A stretch of DNA of 35,708 nt from an uncultured Oscillospiraceae bacterium (GTDB lineage Bacteria > Bacillota > Clostridia > Oscillospirales > Oscillospiraceae). Positions 8,000 to 19,791 of this stretch are shown one piece after another. The stretch covers positions 1-35,708 of the forward strand of contig CAKTEB010000018.1 of assembly GCA_934546685.1 (NCBI GenBank). The letters run 5' to 3'. The notes under the pieces are model-generated. The model did not search any database, was not told where the DNA came from, and worked only from the letters and a program-made list of their open reading frames with translations. The first letter of the stretch is position 1, and each line of letters starts with the position of its first letter. The translations under genes were made by a program, and so were the position numbers.

Positions 8000-8962
8000 A
8001 TGGCAAAGACTGAGGGAACCAAGCGGCGGCTGCTGATCCTGCGGGATATCTTTTTCCAGGAGACCGACGAGAACCACCGGCTTACGGCGGCGGAGCTGGA
8101 GCAGCGGCTGGAGCAGCTGGGGATCCCCGGGGAGCGGAAGAGCATCTACCGGGATATCGCGGTGCTTCAGGAGGCGGGCATGGATCTGATCCGTACCCAT
8201 CAGGGCTATTATCTGGGCCAGCGGGAGTTCCAGCTGCCAGAACTGAAGCTGCTGGCGGACGCGGTGCAGTGCTCCCGGTGCATCACGGAGAAGAAGTCCT
8301 ATGAGCTTATTGGAAAGCTGGGGACGCTGACCAGCCGCCACAATGCCGGTCAGCTCCGGCGTCAGCTCCAGCTGGTGGGACGCAGCAAGGCGGAAAACGA
8401 GAGCATCTATTATAATGTGGACGCTCTGTATCAGGCCATCGACACCGACAGCGAGATCACCTTCCGCTATCTCGACTATCAGGTAGACGGCAGCCGCCGG
8501 GAGCGGGACAAGCACTATCGGGCCTCCCCCTACGGCCTGTGCTGGGACAGCGAGAACTATTATCTGGTGGCCCACACTCAGGGGCGGGGCAAGACCCATT
8601 ACCGAGTGGACAGGATGGCGAAGATCCAGCTCACCGGTACTCCCAGGCTCTGCCGGGAGGAATATGCGGATCTGGATCTGGCAGCCTATTCCCGGCAGGT
8701 CTTCGGCATGTTCGGGGGGACGGAGACCACGGTGCGGCTGCAATTCCCCATGGAGCTCATCAACAGCGCTGTGGACCGGTTTGGCAGCGGGGCTATGATG
8801 GTGCCCCAGGGGGACGGCACTTTCACTCTTTCTGCCCAGGTGGCGGCCTCTCCGGTGTTCTACTCCTGGGTGTTCAGCTTCAACGGCAGAGTCAAAATTT
8901 TATGGCCGGAGAACATCCGGCAGGAGTATCGGGCCATGTGCCGCAGGGCCATGGAGGAGTAA
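8000..8962 (+). CDS. HTH/WYL-domain transcriptional regulator
   Basis: This 320-residue cytoplasmic protein has an N-terminal helix-turn-helix of the HTH_11/DeoR type (about 8-70; TAAELEQRLEQLG then SIYRDIAVLQEAGM). The middle and C-terminus form a WYL domain (about 140-210), seen in ASPYGLCWDSENYYLVAHT and HYRVDRMAKI, followed by a WYL C-terminal extension (about 235-318). WYL proteins bind ligands, often nucleotides or nucleic acid, and control transcription; the ligand here is unknown. ATG at 8000 follows GGGGAGGG. The gene stands alone with its own promoter, divergent from a metallophosphoesterase. A functional link between the two is only suggested by position. Confidence 0.88.
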   Translation: MAKTEGTKRRLLILRDIFFQETDENHRLTAAELEQRLEQLGIPGERKSIYRDIAVLQEAGMDLIRTHQGYYLGQREFQLPELKLLADAVQCSRCITEKKSYELIGKLGTLTSRHNAGQLRRQLQLVGRSKAENESIYYNVDALYQAIDTDSEITFRYLDYQVDGSRRERDKHYRASPYGLCWDSENYYLVAHTQGRGKTHYRVDRMAKIQLTGTPRLCREEYADLDLAAYSRQVFGMFGGTETTVRLQFPMELINSAVDRFGSGAMMVPQGDGTFTLSAQVAASPVFYSWVFSFNGRVKILWPENIRQEYRAMCRRAMEE

Positions 8963-8963
8963 A

Positions 8964-9000
8964 GGATCCCGGAGAGATGTATGGTCTCTCCGGGATCTCC
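8964..9000. terminator. Bidirectional hairpin between convergent WYL and gltD genes
   Basis: GATCCCGGAGAGA (8965-8977) and TCTCTCCGGGATC (8985-8997) form a perfect 13-bp stem with a 7-base loop in the 54-base convergent gap. The T-tract is weak on both sides (TTTA on the minus strand). Confidence 0.6.
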
Positions 9001-9016
9001 TGCTTGTCGGATTGTA

Positions 9017-10489
9017 TTACTCCACGGCCTCCAGGTTGGAATAGCCCATCAGGTATTCGTCTACCTCCCGGGCCACCTCCCTGCCCTCGCGGATGCCCCA
9101 GACCACCAGGCTCTGGCCCCGGCGCATATCGCCGGCGGCAAAGACCTTTTCCACGGAGGTCTTGTGGGTGCCATCGTCTGTGGCCACGCAGGTTCGGGGT
9201 GTCTGGGTCACGCCGAAGGCGTCGGCCACATAGCTCTGACAGCCCAGGAAGCCTGCGGCGATGAGCACCATGTCCACATCCAGCTGATAGGTGTCCAGCT
9301 TGGTCATCTTGCCGTTTTCCCACTTGAGGTTCACGGCGGTGACGCCGGTGAGGTTTCCGTTCTCGTCCTTCAGGAACTCCTCCACGGTGGTGTTGTAGAT
9401 CCGGGGATCTTCCCCCTGAAGGTAGATGGCTTCCTCCTGGCCGTAGTCGGTCTTCAGGACATTGGGCCACTGGGGCCAGGGATTGGAGGGCAGCCGGGTC
9501 ACAGGGGGCTTCCCCATCATCTCGAACTGGACAACGTGCTTGCAGCCCTGCCGGATGGCGGTACCTACGCAGTCGTTGCCGGTGTCGCCGCCGCCCACCA
9601 CCAGAACATTCTTGCCCTTGGCGTCGATAAACGCGCCGTCGGAGTGGCCGGAGTCCAGCAGGCTCTTGGTGTTGGCTCGGAGATAGTCCACAGCGAAGTG
9701 GATGCCCTTGGCGTCACGGCCCGGGGCGCTGAGATCCCGGGGATTGGACGCGCCGCAGCAGAGGATCACCGCGTCGTACTGACCGAGAAGCTCCTGGGCG
9801 TCCACATTTTCGCCCACGTTGGCGTTGTAGACGAACTGAACCCCCTGGGCCTCCATGAGATGGATCCGCCGCAGCACCACGGACTTGTCCAGCTTCATAT
9901 TGGGGATGCCGTACATCAGCAGGCCCCCGGCCCGGTCAAAACGCTCGAATACCGTGACGGAATGCCCCCGGCGGCTCAGCTGATCTGCCGCGGCTAGGCC
10001 TGAGGGGCCGGAGCCGATGACAGCGATCTTCTTGCCGGTGCGGACGGCGGGGATCCGGGCCTTTACCAGGCCGCGCTTGAAGGCATTCTCGATGATGGCC
10101 AGCTCGTTGTTGTGGCAGGTCACCGGGTCGCCGTTCAGATTGCAGGAGCAGGCCTTTTCACAGGGAGCGGGACACACACGGCCCGTGAACTCCGGGAAGT
10201 TGTTGGTGAGCCGGAGCCGGTAATAGGCCTCGGCCCAGTTGCCCTCATAGACCAGGTCGTTCCATTCGGGGATTAGATTGTGCAGGGGGCAGCCGGAAAC
10301 GGCGTTTCCAAACATCATGCCTGCCTGGCAGAAGGGCACGCCGCAGTCCATGCACCGGGCGGCCTGCTTCTGCTGCTCCTCACGGGACAAAAGGGGCTTG
10401 AACTCCTGCCAGCTGTGGATCCGCTCCTCCGGAGGGATCACATGGCAATCCTGCCGCTGATACTCTAAAAATCCAGTCGATTTTCCCAT
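9017..10489 (-). CDS. gltD: Glutamate synthase small (beta) subunit, NAD(P)H-dependent
   Basis: This 490-residue protein transfers electrons from NAD(P)H through FAD to the iron-sulfur clusters of the large subunit. The N-terminal region has the two Cys groups that bind [4Fe-4S] clusters (CMDCGVPFC near 46-54 and CPAPCEKAC near 106-114). The FAD-binding Rossmann motif IGSGPSGLAAA begins near 150, a second nucleotide-binding motif VVGGGDTGNDC near 295, and the C-terminal 'AAGDMRRGQSLVVWGIREGR' signature is also present. Length is normal for GltD (about 470-490). ATG at 10489 follows GGAGGG; the frame upstream overlaps the end of gltB and is not used. It is the second gene of gltBD, 13 bases after the gltB stop, and its transcription ends at the 8964-9000 hairpin. 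Confidence 0.96.
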   Translation of the reverse strand: MGKSTGFLEYQRQDCHVIPPEERIHSWQEFKPLLSREEQQKQAARCMDCGVPFCQAGMMFGNAVSGCPLHNLIPEWNDLVYEGNWAEAYYRLRLTNNFPEFTGRVCPAPCEKACSCNLNGDPVTCHNNELAIIENAFKRGLVKARIPAVRTGKKIAVIGSGPSGLAAADQLSRRGHSVTVFERFDRAGGLLMYGIPNMKLDKSVVLRRIHLMEAQGVQFVYNANVGENVDAQELLGQYDAVILCCGASNPRDLSAPGRDAKGIHFAVDYLRANTKSLLDSGHSDGAFIDAKGKNVLVVGGGDTGNDCVGTAIRQGCKHVVQFEMMGKPPVTRLPSNPWPQWPNVLKTDYGQEEAIYLQGEDPRIYNTTVEEFLKDENGNLTGVTAVNLKWENGKMTKLDTYQLDVDMVLIAAGFLGCQSYVADAFGVTQTPRTCVATDDGTHKTSVEKVFAAGDMRRGQSLVVWGIREGREVAREVDEYLMGYSNLEAVE

Positions 10490-10502
10490 CTGTAATCCCT
10501 CC

Positions 10503-15056
<4,554 letters not shown>

Positions 15057-15082
15057 GCTTAGCACCTCTTTGCATAGAACTG

Positions 15083-15128
15083 TCCGAAAAATGACGTGAA
15101 ACGGATGGGAACCATCATTTTCTTCGGA
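15083..15128 (-). promoter_or_regulatory. Hairpin in the gltB leader
   Basis: On the minus strand TCCGAAGAAAATGA and TCATTTTTCGGA can pair over about 12 bp with a small bulge around a 20-base loop. It sits between the TSS and the RBS, ending 26 bases before the ATG. It matches no riboswitch class I know, and no T-tract follows. Confidence 0.35.
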
Positions 15129-15161
15129 GTCGCAGTCGCACTTTAATGTATTATGATGAAC

Positions 15162-15190
15162 ATTATACGCAGAGAACTTGCATATGTCAA
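15162..15190 (-). promoter_or_regulatory. Perfect consensus sigma-A promoter of gltBD
   Basis: TTGACA (15190-15185), a 17-base spacer and TATAAT (15167-15162), with no mismatch in either hexamer. The expected start is near 15155, giving a leader of about 100 bases. Confidence 0.88.
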
Positions 15191-15426
15191 CTGAAAAATC
15201 TGCTAAAATCCATAGAAACGTGAAATAAATGATGGGTTATAATTCATAAATTTCATTTTGCGGATTTTTCACGAAAACAGGAAATGACGGATGCTATGCA
15301 GATTTGACGCATTTTACAATTCTTCTACTAAAAATATAGGGTATCTTCGCAAAAAATGAAGTGCCCGGGTCATTTTCATCAAACGCTGCAAAAAGGTGAG
15401 AAAATCAGTCATCCAACAAGGGAATA
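15191..15426. other. AT-rich intergenic region upstream of gltB
   Basis: This stretch between the gltB promoter and the dapF terminator is clearly more AT-rich than its surroundings. I find no gene in it. It contains a weak inverted repeat (AAAATGA / TCATTTT, 15353-15376) around CCCGGG. It may hold regulator sites for gltBD, but none can be named. Confidence 0.4.
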
Positions 15427-15463
15427 TGCAAAACCGCGCCTCCCCCTCAGGAAGACGCGGTTT
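15427..15463 (-). terminator. Terminator after dapF
   Basis: AAACCGCG and CGCGGTTT (15431-15438 / 15456-15463) form an 8-bp stem; on the minus strand the stem runs into TTTTGCAT. It lies six bases after the dapF stop codon. Confidence 0.75.
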
Positions 15464-15468
15464 CATCG

Positions 15469-16305
15469 TTACAGCGGATATTCTCCGTCAAATACAAAAG
15501 ACGCGGGTCCGGTCATAAACACATGGCCGGTCTCCTGATCCCAGCGGATCTCCAGGTCGCCGCCCAGAAGCTGCAGGGTGGCCCGCCGGTCTGTCTTTCC
15601 ATTCAAATAAGAGGCCACCAGGCTGGCGCAGGCCCCGGTGCCGCAGGCCAGAGTCTCCCCGGAGCCACGCTCCCAGACCCGCATTTTAATGGTGTGCCGG
15701 TCGATTACCTGCAAAAACTCCGTATTGGTGCGCTCCGGAAACGCCGGATGGCATTCAAAGGCCGGGCCGATGGCCGGGAGATCCAGGCTGCCGGTATCCT
15801 CTACATAGACGATGGCGTGGGGGTTGCCCATGGAAACGGCGGTAACGGACCAGGTCTTGCCGCTGACGTTCAGGGGCCTTGCAATAAAGCTGTCCCCCTC
15901 CCCTGCCACTGGAATATCCTTGGGCGTCAGGATGGGCGCGCCCATGTCCACGGTGATGGCGGCCACGGTGCCGTTCTCGCGCAGGTGCAGCTCCAGGGTC
16001 TTGACCCCGGCCAGGGTCTCCACGGTGACGGTGGTCTTGTCGGTGAGACCCTTGTCGTGGACGTATTTGCCCACACAGCGGATGCCGTTGCCGCACATCT
16101 GAGACTGGGAGCCGTCGGCGTTGTACATAACCATCTGAAAATCGGCGATCTTTGAGGGGCAGATCAAAATGAGACCGTCAGAGCCCACGCCGAAGTGCCG
16201 GTCTGAGATCTTCACAGCCAGGGCCGCGGGATCCGGAATGTGCTCCTGAAAGCAGTTTACATAGACATAATCGTTGCCGATTCCCTGCATCTTTGTAAAT
16301 TTCAT
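15469..16305 (-). CDS. dapF: Diaminopimelate epimerase
   Basis: This 278-residue cytoplasmic enzyme interconverts LL- and meso-diaminopimelate, the step before lysine and the source of the peptidoglycan cross-link residue. The two catalytic cysteines are present: Cys71 in QMCGNGIRC, and the second in TLACGTGAC (about residue 217). The N-terminal MQGIGNDYVYV motif is also typical, and length matches the family (about 275). ATG at 16305 has GGGAGGT just upstream; the six-codon extension to 16323 would place the start before the ribosome site. It is monocistronic with its own promoter and terminator, and divergent from a GNAT gene. A diaminopimelate decarboxylase-like protein lies 5 kb away. Confidence 0.96.
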   Translation of the reverse strand: MKFTKMQGIGNDYVYVNCFQEHIPDPAALAVKISDRHFGVGSDGLILICPSKIADFQMVMYNADGSQSQMCGNGIRCVGKYVHDKGLTDKTTVTVETLAGVKTLELHLRENGTVAAITVDMGAPILTPKDIPVAGEGDSFIARPLNVSGKTWSVTAVSMGNPHAIVYVEDTGSLDLPAIGPAFECHPAFPERTNTEFLQVIDRHTIKMRVWERGSGETLACGTGACASLVASYLNGKTDRRATLQLLGGDLEIRWDQETGHVFMTGPASFVFDGEYPL

Positions 16306-16350
16306 AGTACCTCCCTGCCGCAAAAGCGGCTTGCCATAGGATTTTTCTGC

Positions 16351-16379
16351 ATTATAGCATTCGGCGGAGGAATATGCAA
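16351..16379 (-). promoter_or_regulatory. Sigma-A promoter of dapF
   Basis: TTGCAT (16379-16374), a 17-base spacer and TATAAT (16356-16351) on the minus strand. A small GCCGC-TTTT-GCGGC hairpin (16317-16330) lies between it and the RBS. Confidence 0.7.
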
Positions 16380-16388
16380 TGACGGCGA

Positions 16389-16417
16389 TTGAAATTTCCG
16401 GGCAGGTTTGCTAGAAT
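16389..16417 (+). promoter_or_regulatory. Sigma-A promoter of the GNAT gene
   Basis: TTGAAA (16389-16394), a 17-base spacer and TAGAAT (16412-16417), 27 bases before the ATG. Its -35 box is only ten bases from that of the divergent dapF promoter, so the two may compete. Confidence 0.65.
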
Positions 16418-16444
16418 ATTTACAAACAGAAAGGATGAAGTCCC

Positions 16445-16939
16445 ATGACAGAATATCAAATCAGAACCGTGCGCCCGGAGGATCTGGACGCTGTATGCAA
16501 GGTTGAAAACCGGTGCTTTCCGGCGGCGGAGGCGGCCACCCGGGCGGCCTTCGAGACCCGGATCGCCCTGTTTCCCCAGCGCTTTTTCGTGGCAGAGACG
16601 CCCAAGGGGCAGATTATTGGCCTCATCAACGGCTGCTGCACCGATGCGCCAATCCTAGGGGATGAGCTCTATGAGCCGGACTGCCCCCACAGCCTGAAAA
16701 ATCCCTGGCAGACGGTGTTTGGCCTGGCCGTAGACCCGGACTATCAGCACCGGGGCATCGCCAAAGCCCTCATGGCGGCGCTGGTGGACGCAGCAAAGCG
16801 GGGTGGCCAAAGGGGAGTGATCCTCACCTGCAAGAAGGAGAAGATCGGCTTTTATGAAGCCATGGGCTATGTGTGCCAGGGGGAAAGCGCCTCGGAGCAC
16901 GGCGGCGCGGTCTGGTATGATATGCACCTGACCTTTTAG
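16445..16939 (+). CDS. GNAT family N-acetyltransferase
   Basis: This 164-residue cytoplasmic protein has the GNAT fold. The acetyl-CoA-binding motif A is seen in LAVDPDYQHRGIAKALM (about 95-111, with Q-x-x-G-x-A), and the following strand/helix 'GVILTCKKEKIGFYEAMGYV' is motif B. N-terminal RTVRPEDLDAVCKVENRCFP is the usual beta1-alpha1 start. It should transfer an acetyl group from acetyl-CoA to an amine, but the acceptor (small molecule, peptide or drug) cannot be told. ATG at 16445 follows AGAAAGGATG. It is monocistronic, divergent from dapF, and convergent with the unknown membrane protein gene across a shared hairpin. Confidence 0.85.
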   Translation: MTEYQIRTVRPEDLDAVCKVENRCFPAAEAATRAAFETRIALFPQRFFVAETPKGQIIGLINGCCTDAPILGDELYEPDCPHSLKNPWQTVFGLAVDPDYQHRGIAKALMAALVDAAKRGGQRGVILTCKKEKIGFYEAMGYVCQGESASEHGGAVWYDMHLTF

Positions 16940-16965
16940 TAGAGCAGAATTCTCTGGCTTGGCAT

Positions 16966-16998
16966 AAAAACCGGGCGCATCGGCAAACGATGCGCCCG
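16966..16998. terminator. Terminator shared by GNAT and membrane-protein genes
   Basis: CGGGCGCATCG (16972-16982) and CGATGCGCCCG (16988-16998) form a perfect 11-bp stem with a GCAAA loop. On the minus strand TTTTTA follows closely, so it is a strong terminator for the membrane-protein gene and weaker for the plus-strand gene. Confidence 0.82.
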
Positions 16999-17008
16999 AT
17001 GTTCGCTA

Positions 17009-18064
17009 TTAGGTACGCTCTGCGGCGGCCTTCTCGGCATCGGCCACAAAGCCCTCAAGGTTCTGCTGGAACTTCTGGGAGAGCTCGCTGGTGTAGCCGG
17101 AAATAAAGGGCTGACCCTGATCCGAAATGGCCGCAAGCAGCGCCTTGCAGTCCTTCTGCTCCCGGAAGCACACCTGGATCATCTTCTGCTCCCGGTCGTA
17201 CAGGGCCACGGGCCAGCGGTATTTACTGACCACCAGAGGCTCCGGCATGGGATAGCCCCAAATGAGGTCGGCGGTTTTCACCGCATGGGTGGTGGCTCCC
17301 TTCTGATAGAATAGGTACTCCCCTACCCGCACCCGCTCCAGGGACTGGGCGGAGCTGAAGATCTCCTCGGCCTCCTCCAGGGTGTGATCCTCCAGGATCA
17401 CGGCCAGCGCTTTTTTCTGATAAGCGCCGGTCAGCGCCGGGATCAGCAGGGCCAGAGTCAGCAGCAGGAATACCAGCCCCACACCGCCCAGAATCCAAGT
17501 AACGGTGGCGGAGAACAGGCCCACCTGATCCAGGTTCACCTGCACCGGGCGAATTAGGGCGCTGGTGTCGCCGCCCTCGGTGTAGCCCGGCAGATCATAT
17601 TTTTTGATGCAGTCCACCATGTAGTCGGTCATGCCGTCCTCCAGGGTGGTAACGGTGCCGGAGACGGTGCCCAGGGGGGTGAGAGTCTCCAGGTCGCCTA
17701 GATAGTATTCATGGCTCTGGGACATGGCCTTGTCCATGACGTCGCCATGGTGCTCCTTCTTATCCATCACGGCCAGATAGGTGCCGTCACCGGCGGGCAG
17801 CAGGTAATAGGTTTTCAGGGTATCGGTGCTGCTGTCGGATTTTGCGGTGAGGTTGGCAAAGGCCACGATCACCTGGCTGGCGTCAAAGGACACATACTTT
17901 CCGCTGAGATCCTCGGCATTGAGGCCGGACAGCGCCTCAGGCCCTCGGGCCATCAGGATCAGGCCTTTGGCGGCCAGCCCCAGGAATAGGATAGCGGCCA
18001 GAGCGCAGAGCAGAATACGGGGCAGCAACTGGCGCAGACTTTCGCGCCGCAGGGCTTTCTTCAT
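17009..18064 (-). CDS. Two-TM membrane protein of unknown function
   Basis: This 351-residue protein has one hydrophobic segment near the N-terminus (about 15-38) and a second near 190-215. An external domain of about 150 residues lies between them and a cytoplasmic tail of about 135 residues follows, presuming the usual inside-positive orientation (MKKALRRESLRQ at the start). I do not recognise a characterised family, though the layout resembles DUF families common in clostridia. The C-terminal part contains a repeated charged/helical stretch (EDHTLEEAEEIFSSAQSLER) and no catalytic motif that I can see. ATG at 18064 follows TTGGAG eight bases upstream; the GTG three codons earlier abuts the ribosome site. 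It is monocistronic with its own promoter, divergent from glpK. Confidence 0.75.
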   Translation of the reverse strand: MKKALRRESLRQLLPRILLCALAAILFLGLAAKGLILMARGPEALSGLNAEDLSGKYVSFDASQVIVAFANLTAKSDSSTDTLKTYYLLPAGDGTYLAVMDKKEHHGDVMDKAMSQSHEYYLGDLETLTPLGTVSGTVTTLEDGMTDYMVDCIKKYDLPGYTEGGDTSALIRPVQVNLDQVGLFSATVTWILGGVGLVFLLLTLALLIPALTGAYQKKALAVILEDHTLEEAEEIFSSAQSLERVRVGEYLFYQKGATTHAVKTADLIWGYPMPEPLVVSKYRWPVALYDREQKMIQVCFREQKDCKALLAAISDQGQPFISGYTSELSQKFQQNLEGFVADAEKAAAERT

Positions 18065-18097
18065 AGGGATCACTCCAACTTCTATTTCATGGGTCTC

Positions 18098-18125
18098 ATT
18101 ATAACAGGTATTTCAGAACTTACAA
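18098..18125 (-). promoter_or_regulatory. Promoter of the membrane-protein gene
   Basis: TTGTAA (18125-18120), a 16-base spacer and a perfect TATAAT (18103-18098) on the minus strand. Confidence 0.6.
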
Positions 18126-18162
18126 GAAACAGTCTCGATTTTCGTTTAGAATGACGGGGATC

Positions 18163-18181
18163 TTTTCCCTGAACAGGAAAA
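18163..18181. promoter_or_regulatory. Near-perfect dyad between the membrane-protein gene and glpK
   Basis: TTTTCC-CTG-AA-CAGGAAAA is an inverted repeat with one extra C. It lies 14 bases upstream of the TTGACA of glpK and 38 upstream of the opposite -35, so it could be an operator for both. Confidence 0.35.
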
Positions 18182-18194
18182 TCGAAAGTTCCCA

Positions 18195-18223
18195 TTGACA
18201 ATCCGTAGAAAATGGTGGAAACT
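18195..18223 (+). promoter_or_regulatory. Candidate promoter of glpK
   Basis: A perfect TTGACA (18195-18200) has only a weak -10 (GAAACT, 18218-18223) at 17-base spacing. This suggests a regulated promoter or a differently spaced -10. Confidence 0.4.
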
Positions 18224-18261
18224 AAGAAGCATAGAATCCGAAAGAAAGGAAGATTCACCGC

Positions 18262-19791
18262 ATGAATGGATATGTTCTCGCAGTGGACCAGGGAACCACC
18301 TCCTCCCGGGCCATTGTATTTGATAAGACTGGCAATATCGTCACCAAGGCGCAGTATCCCCTGACCCAACACTATCCACGGCCCGGCTGGGTGGAGCACA
18401 ATCCCATGGAGATCCTGTCCACGGAGCTTCTGGCCATGGCGGAGGCCTTTGAAAAGAGCGGCCTGAGCCCCACGGACATTGCCGCCATCGGCATCACCAA
18501 CCAGCGGGAGACCACCATCCTCTGGGACAAGACCACCGGCAAGCCCGTTTCCAACGCCATCGTCTGGCAGTGCCGCCGTACCGCCTCTATCTGTGACCGG
18601 CTCACCGCCGACGGGGCGGCTAATCTGGTGCTCAGCCGGACGGGGCTGCTCATCGATCCCTATTTCTCCGGTACCAAGATCCGCTGGCTCCTGGATCAGG
18701 ATCCCTCCCTCCAGGCCCGTGCGGAAAAGGGCGAGATCTTATTCGGCAACGTGGATTCCTGGCTGATCTGGAACCTCACTGGGGGCAAGGTCCATGTGAC
18801 GGACTACTCCAACGCCTCCCGGACCATGCTCTTTGACATTGATAAGCTCTGCTGGGATCCGGAGCTCTGCGCCCTGCTGAATATCCCCAGATGTATGCTC
18901 CCCCGGCCGGTGCCCTCCTCCATGGTCTACGGTGCCGTGGCCCGGAACCTCCACGGCCTTGAAATGCTGGAGGACACGCCCATTTCCGGCTCCGCCGGCG
19001 ATCAGGCGGCGGCACTGTTTGGTCAGGGGTGCTTTGCCCCAGGCCAGGCGAAGAATACCTATGGCACTGGTTGCTTCACTCTGCTCAATACCGGCGAGGA
19101 GAGCGTCCGCTCCAGCCGTGGGCTGCTGACCTCTGTGGCCTGGAGCCTGAACGGAAAGACCACCTACGCCTTGGAGGGCAGTGCCTTCAACGCGGGCTCC
19201 GCCATCCAGTGGCTCCGGGATGAGTGCCATATTATCGCCGCGGCCCATGAGTGCGACCTTCAGGCGGAGACCCTTGCCAGCAACGACGGGGTGTATTTTG
19301 TTCCGGCCTTCACGGGCCTGGGCGCGCCCTATTGGGATGTGGACGCCCGGGGAAGCTTCTTTGGCCTGACCCGGGGCACCGGCAAGGCCCATATGTGCCG
19401 GGCGGTGCTGGAATCCATTGCCTACGAGGTAGGCGACCTGGTGGACACCATGACCATGGAATCCCGGACGCCCATGGCAGAGCTGCGGGTGGACGGCGGC
19501 GCGTCAGTCAGCAATTTTATGATGCAGTTCCAGTCCGACCTGCTGGAGATCCCGGTGATCCGCCCGAAGATGGTGGAGACCACCGCGGCGGGAGCGGCAT
19601 TCCTGGCAGGGCTTGCAACCGGAGTCTGGGAAAGCACGGAGGAGCTTTCCGCTCTCCAGCAGACGGATCGGATCTTTACGCCGGACATGGCACCGGAGAC
19701 CCGCATGGAGCTGCGGAGCCTTTGGCGCACGGCCATTGAGCTGTCCATGGCATGGGGCCACGCGGCTACCCGAAAGGAGAACCTGAAATGA
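18262..19791 (+). CDS. glpK: Glycerol kinase
   Basis: This 509-residue cytoplasmic enzyme phosphorylates glycerol to sn-glycerol 3-phosphate with ATP. It is a FGGY-family kinase with both actin-like domains. The ATP-binding AVDQGTTSSRA is at residues 7-17, glycerol-binding residues lie in NQRET and WQCRRT, the catalytic Asp in SGSAGDQAAALFGQ, and the C-terminal ATP-site 'GLGAPYWDVDARG' and DGGAS are also visible. Length matches GlpK (about 500). The loop that carries the PTS-phosphorylated His in Gram-positive homologues has a His (NLHGLEMLED) but is not clearly aligned, so PTS control is uncertain. ATG follows AAAGGAAG. The next gene overlaps by ATGA, so the two are cotranscribed. No glycerol facilitator or glycerol-3-phosphate dehydrogenase is nearby. 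Confidence 0.95.
   Translation: MNGYVLAVDQGTTSSRAIVFDKTGNIVTKAQYPLTQHYPRPGWVEHNPMEILSTELLAMAEAFEKSGLSPTDIAAIGITNQRETTILWDKTTGKPVSNAIVWQCRRTASICDRLTADGAANLVLSRTGLLIDPYFSGTKIRWLLDQDPSLQARAEKGEILFGNVDSWLIWNLTGGKVHVTDYSNASRTMLFDIDKLCWDPELCALLNIPRCMLPRPVPSSMVYGAVARNLHGLEMLEDTPISGSAGDQAAALFGQGCFAPGQAKNTYGTGCFTLLNTGEESVRSSRGLLTSVAWSLNGKTTYALEGSAFNAGSAIQWLRDECHIIAAAHECDLQAETLASNDGVYFVPAFTGLGAPYWDVDARGSFFGLTRGTGKAHMCRAVLESIAYEVGDLVDTMTMESRTPMAELRVDGGASVSNFMMQFQSDLLEIPVIRPKMVETTAAGAAFLAGLATGVWESTEELSALQQTDRIFTPDMAPETRMELRSLWRTAIELSMAWGHAATRKENLK

Noticed and set aside
15353..15376. Inverted repeat AAAATGA / TCATTTT as a second dapF terminator
   Set aside because: The stem is short and AT-only, and the convincing terminator lies directly after dapF at 15427-15463.
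15356..15538. A 60-codon plus-strand frame between gltB and dapF
   Set aside because: It crosses the dapF terminator and the end of dapF antisense. It has no ribosome site or promoter.
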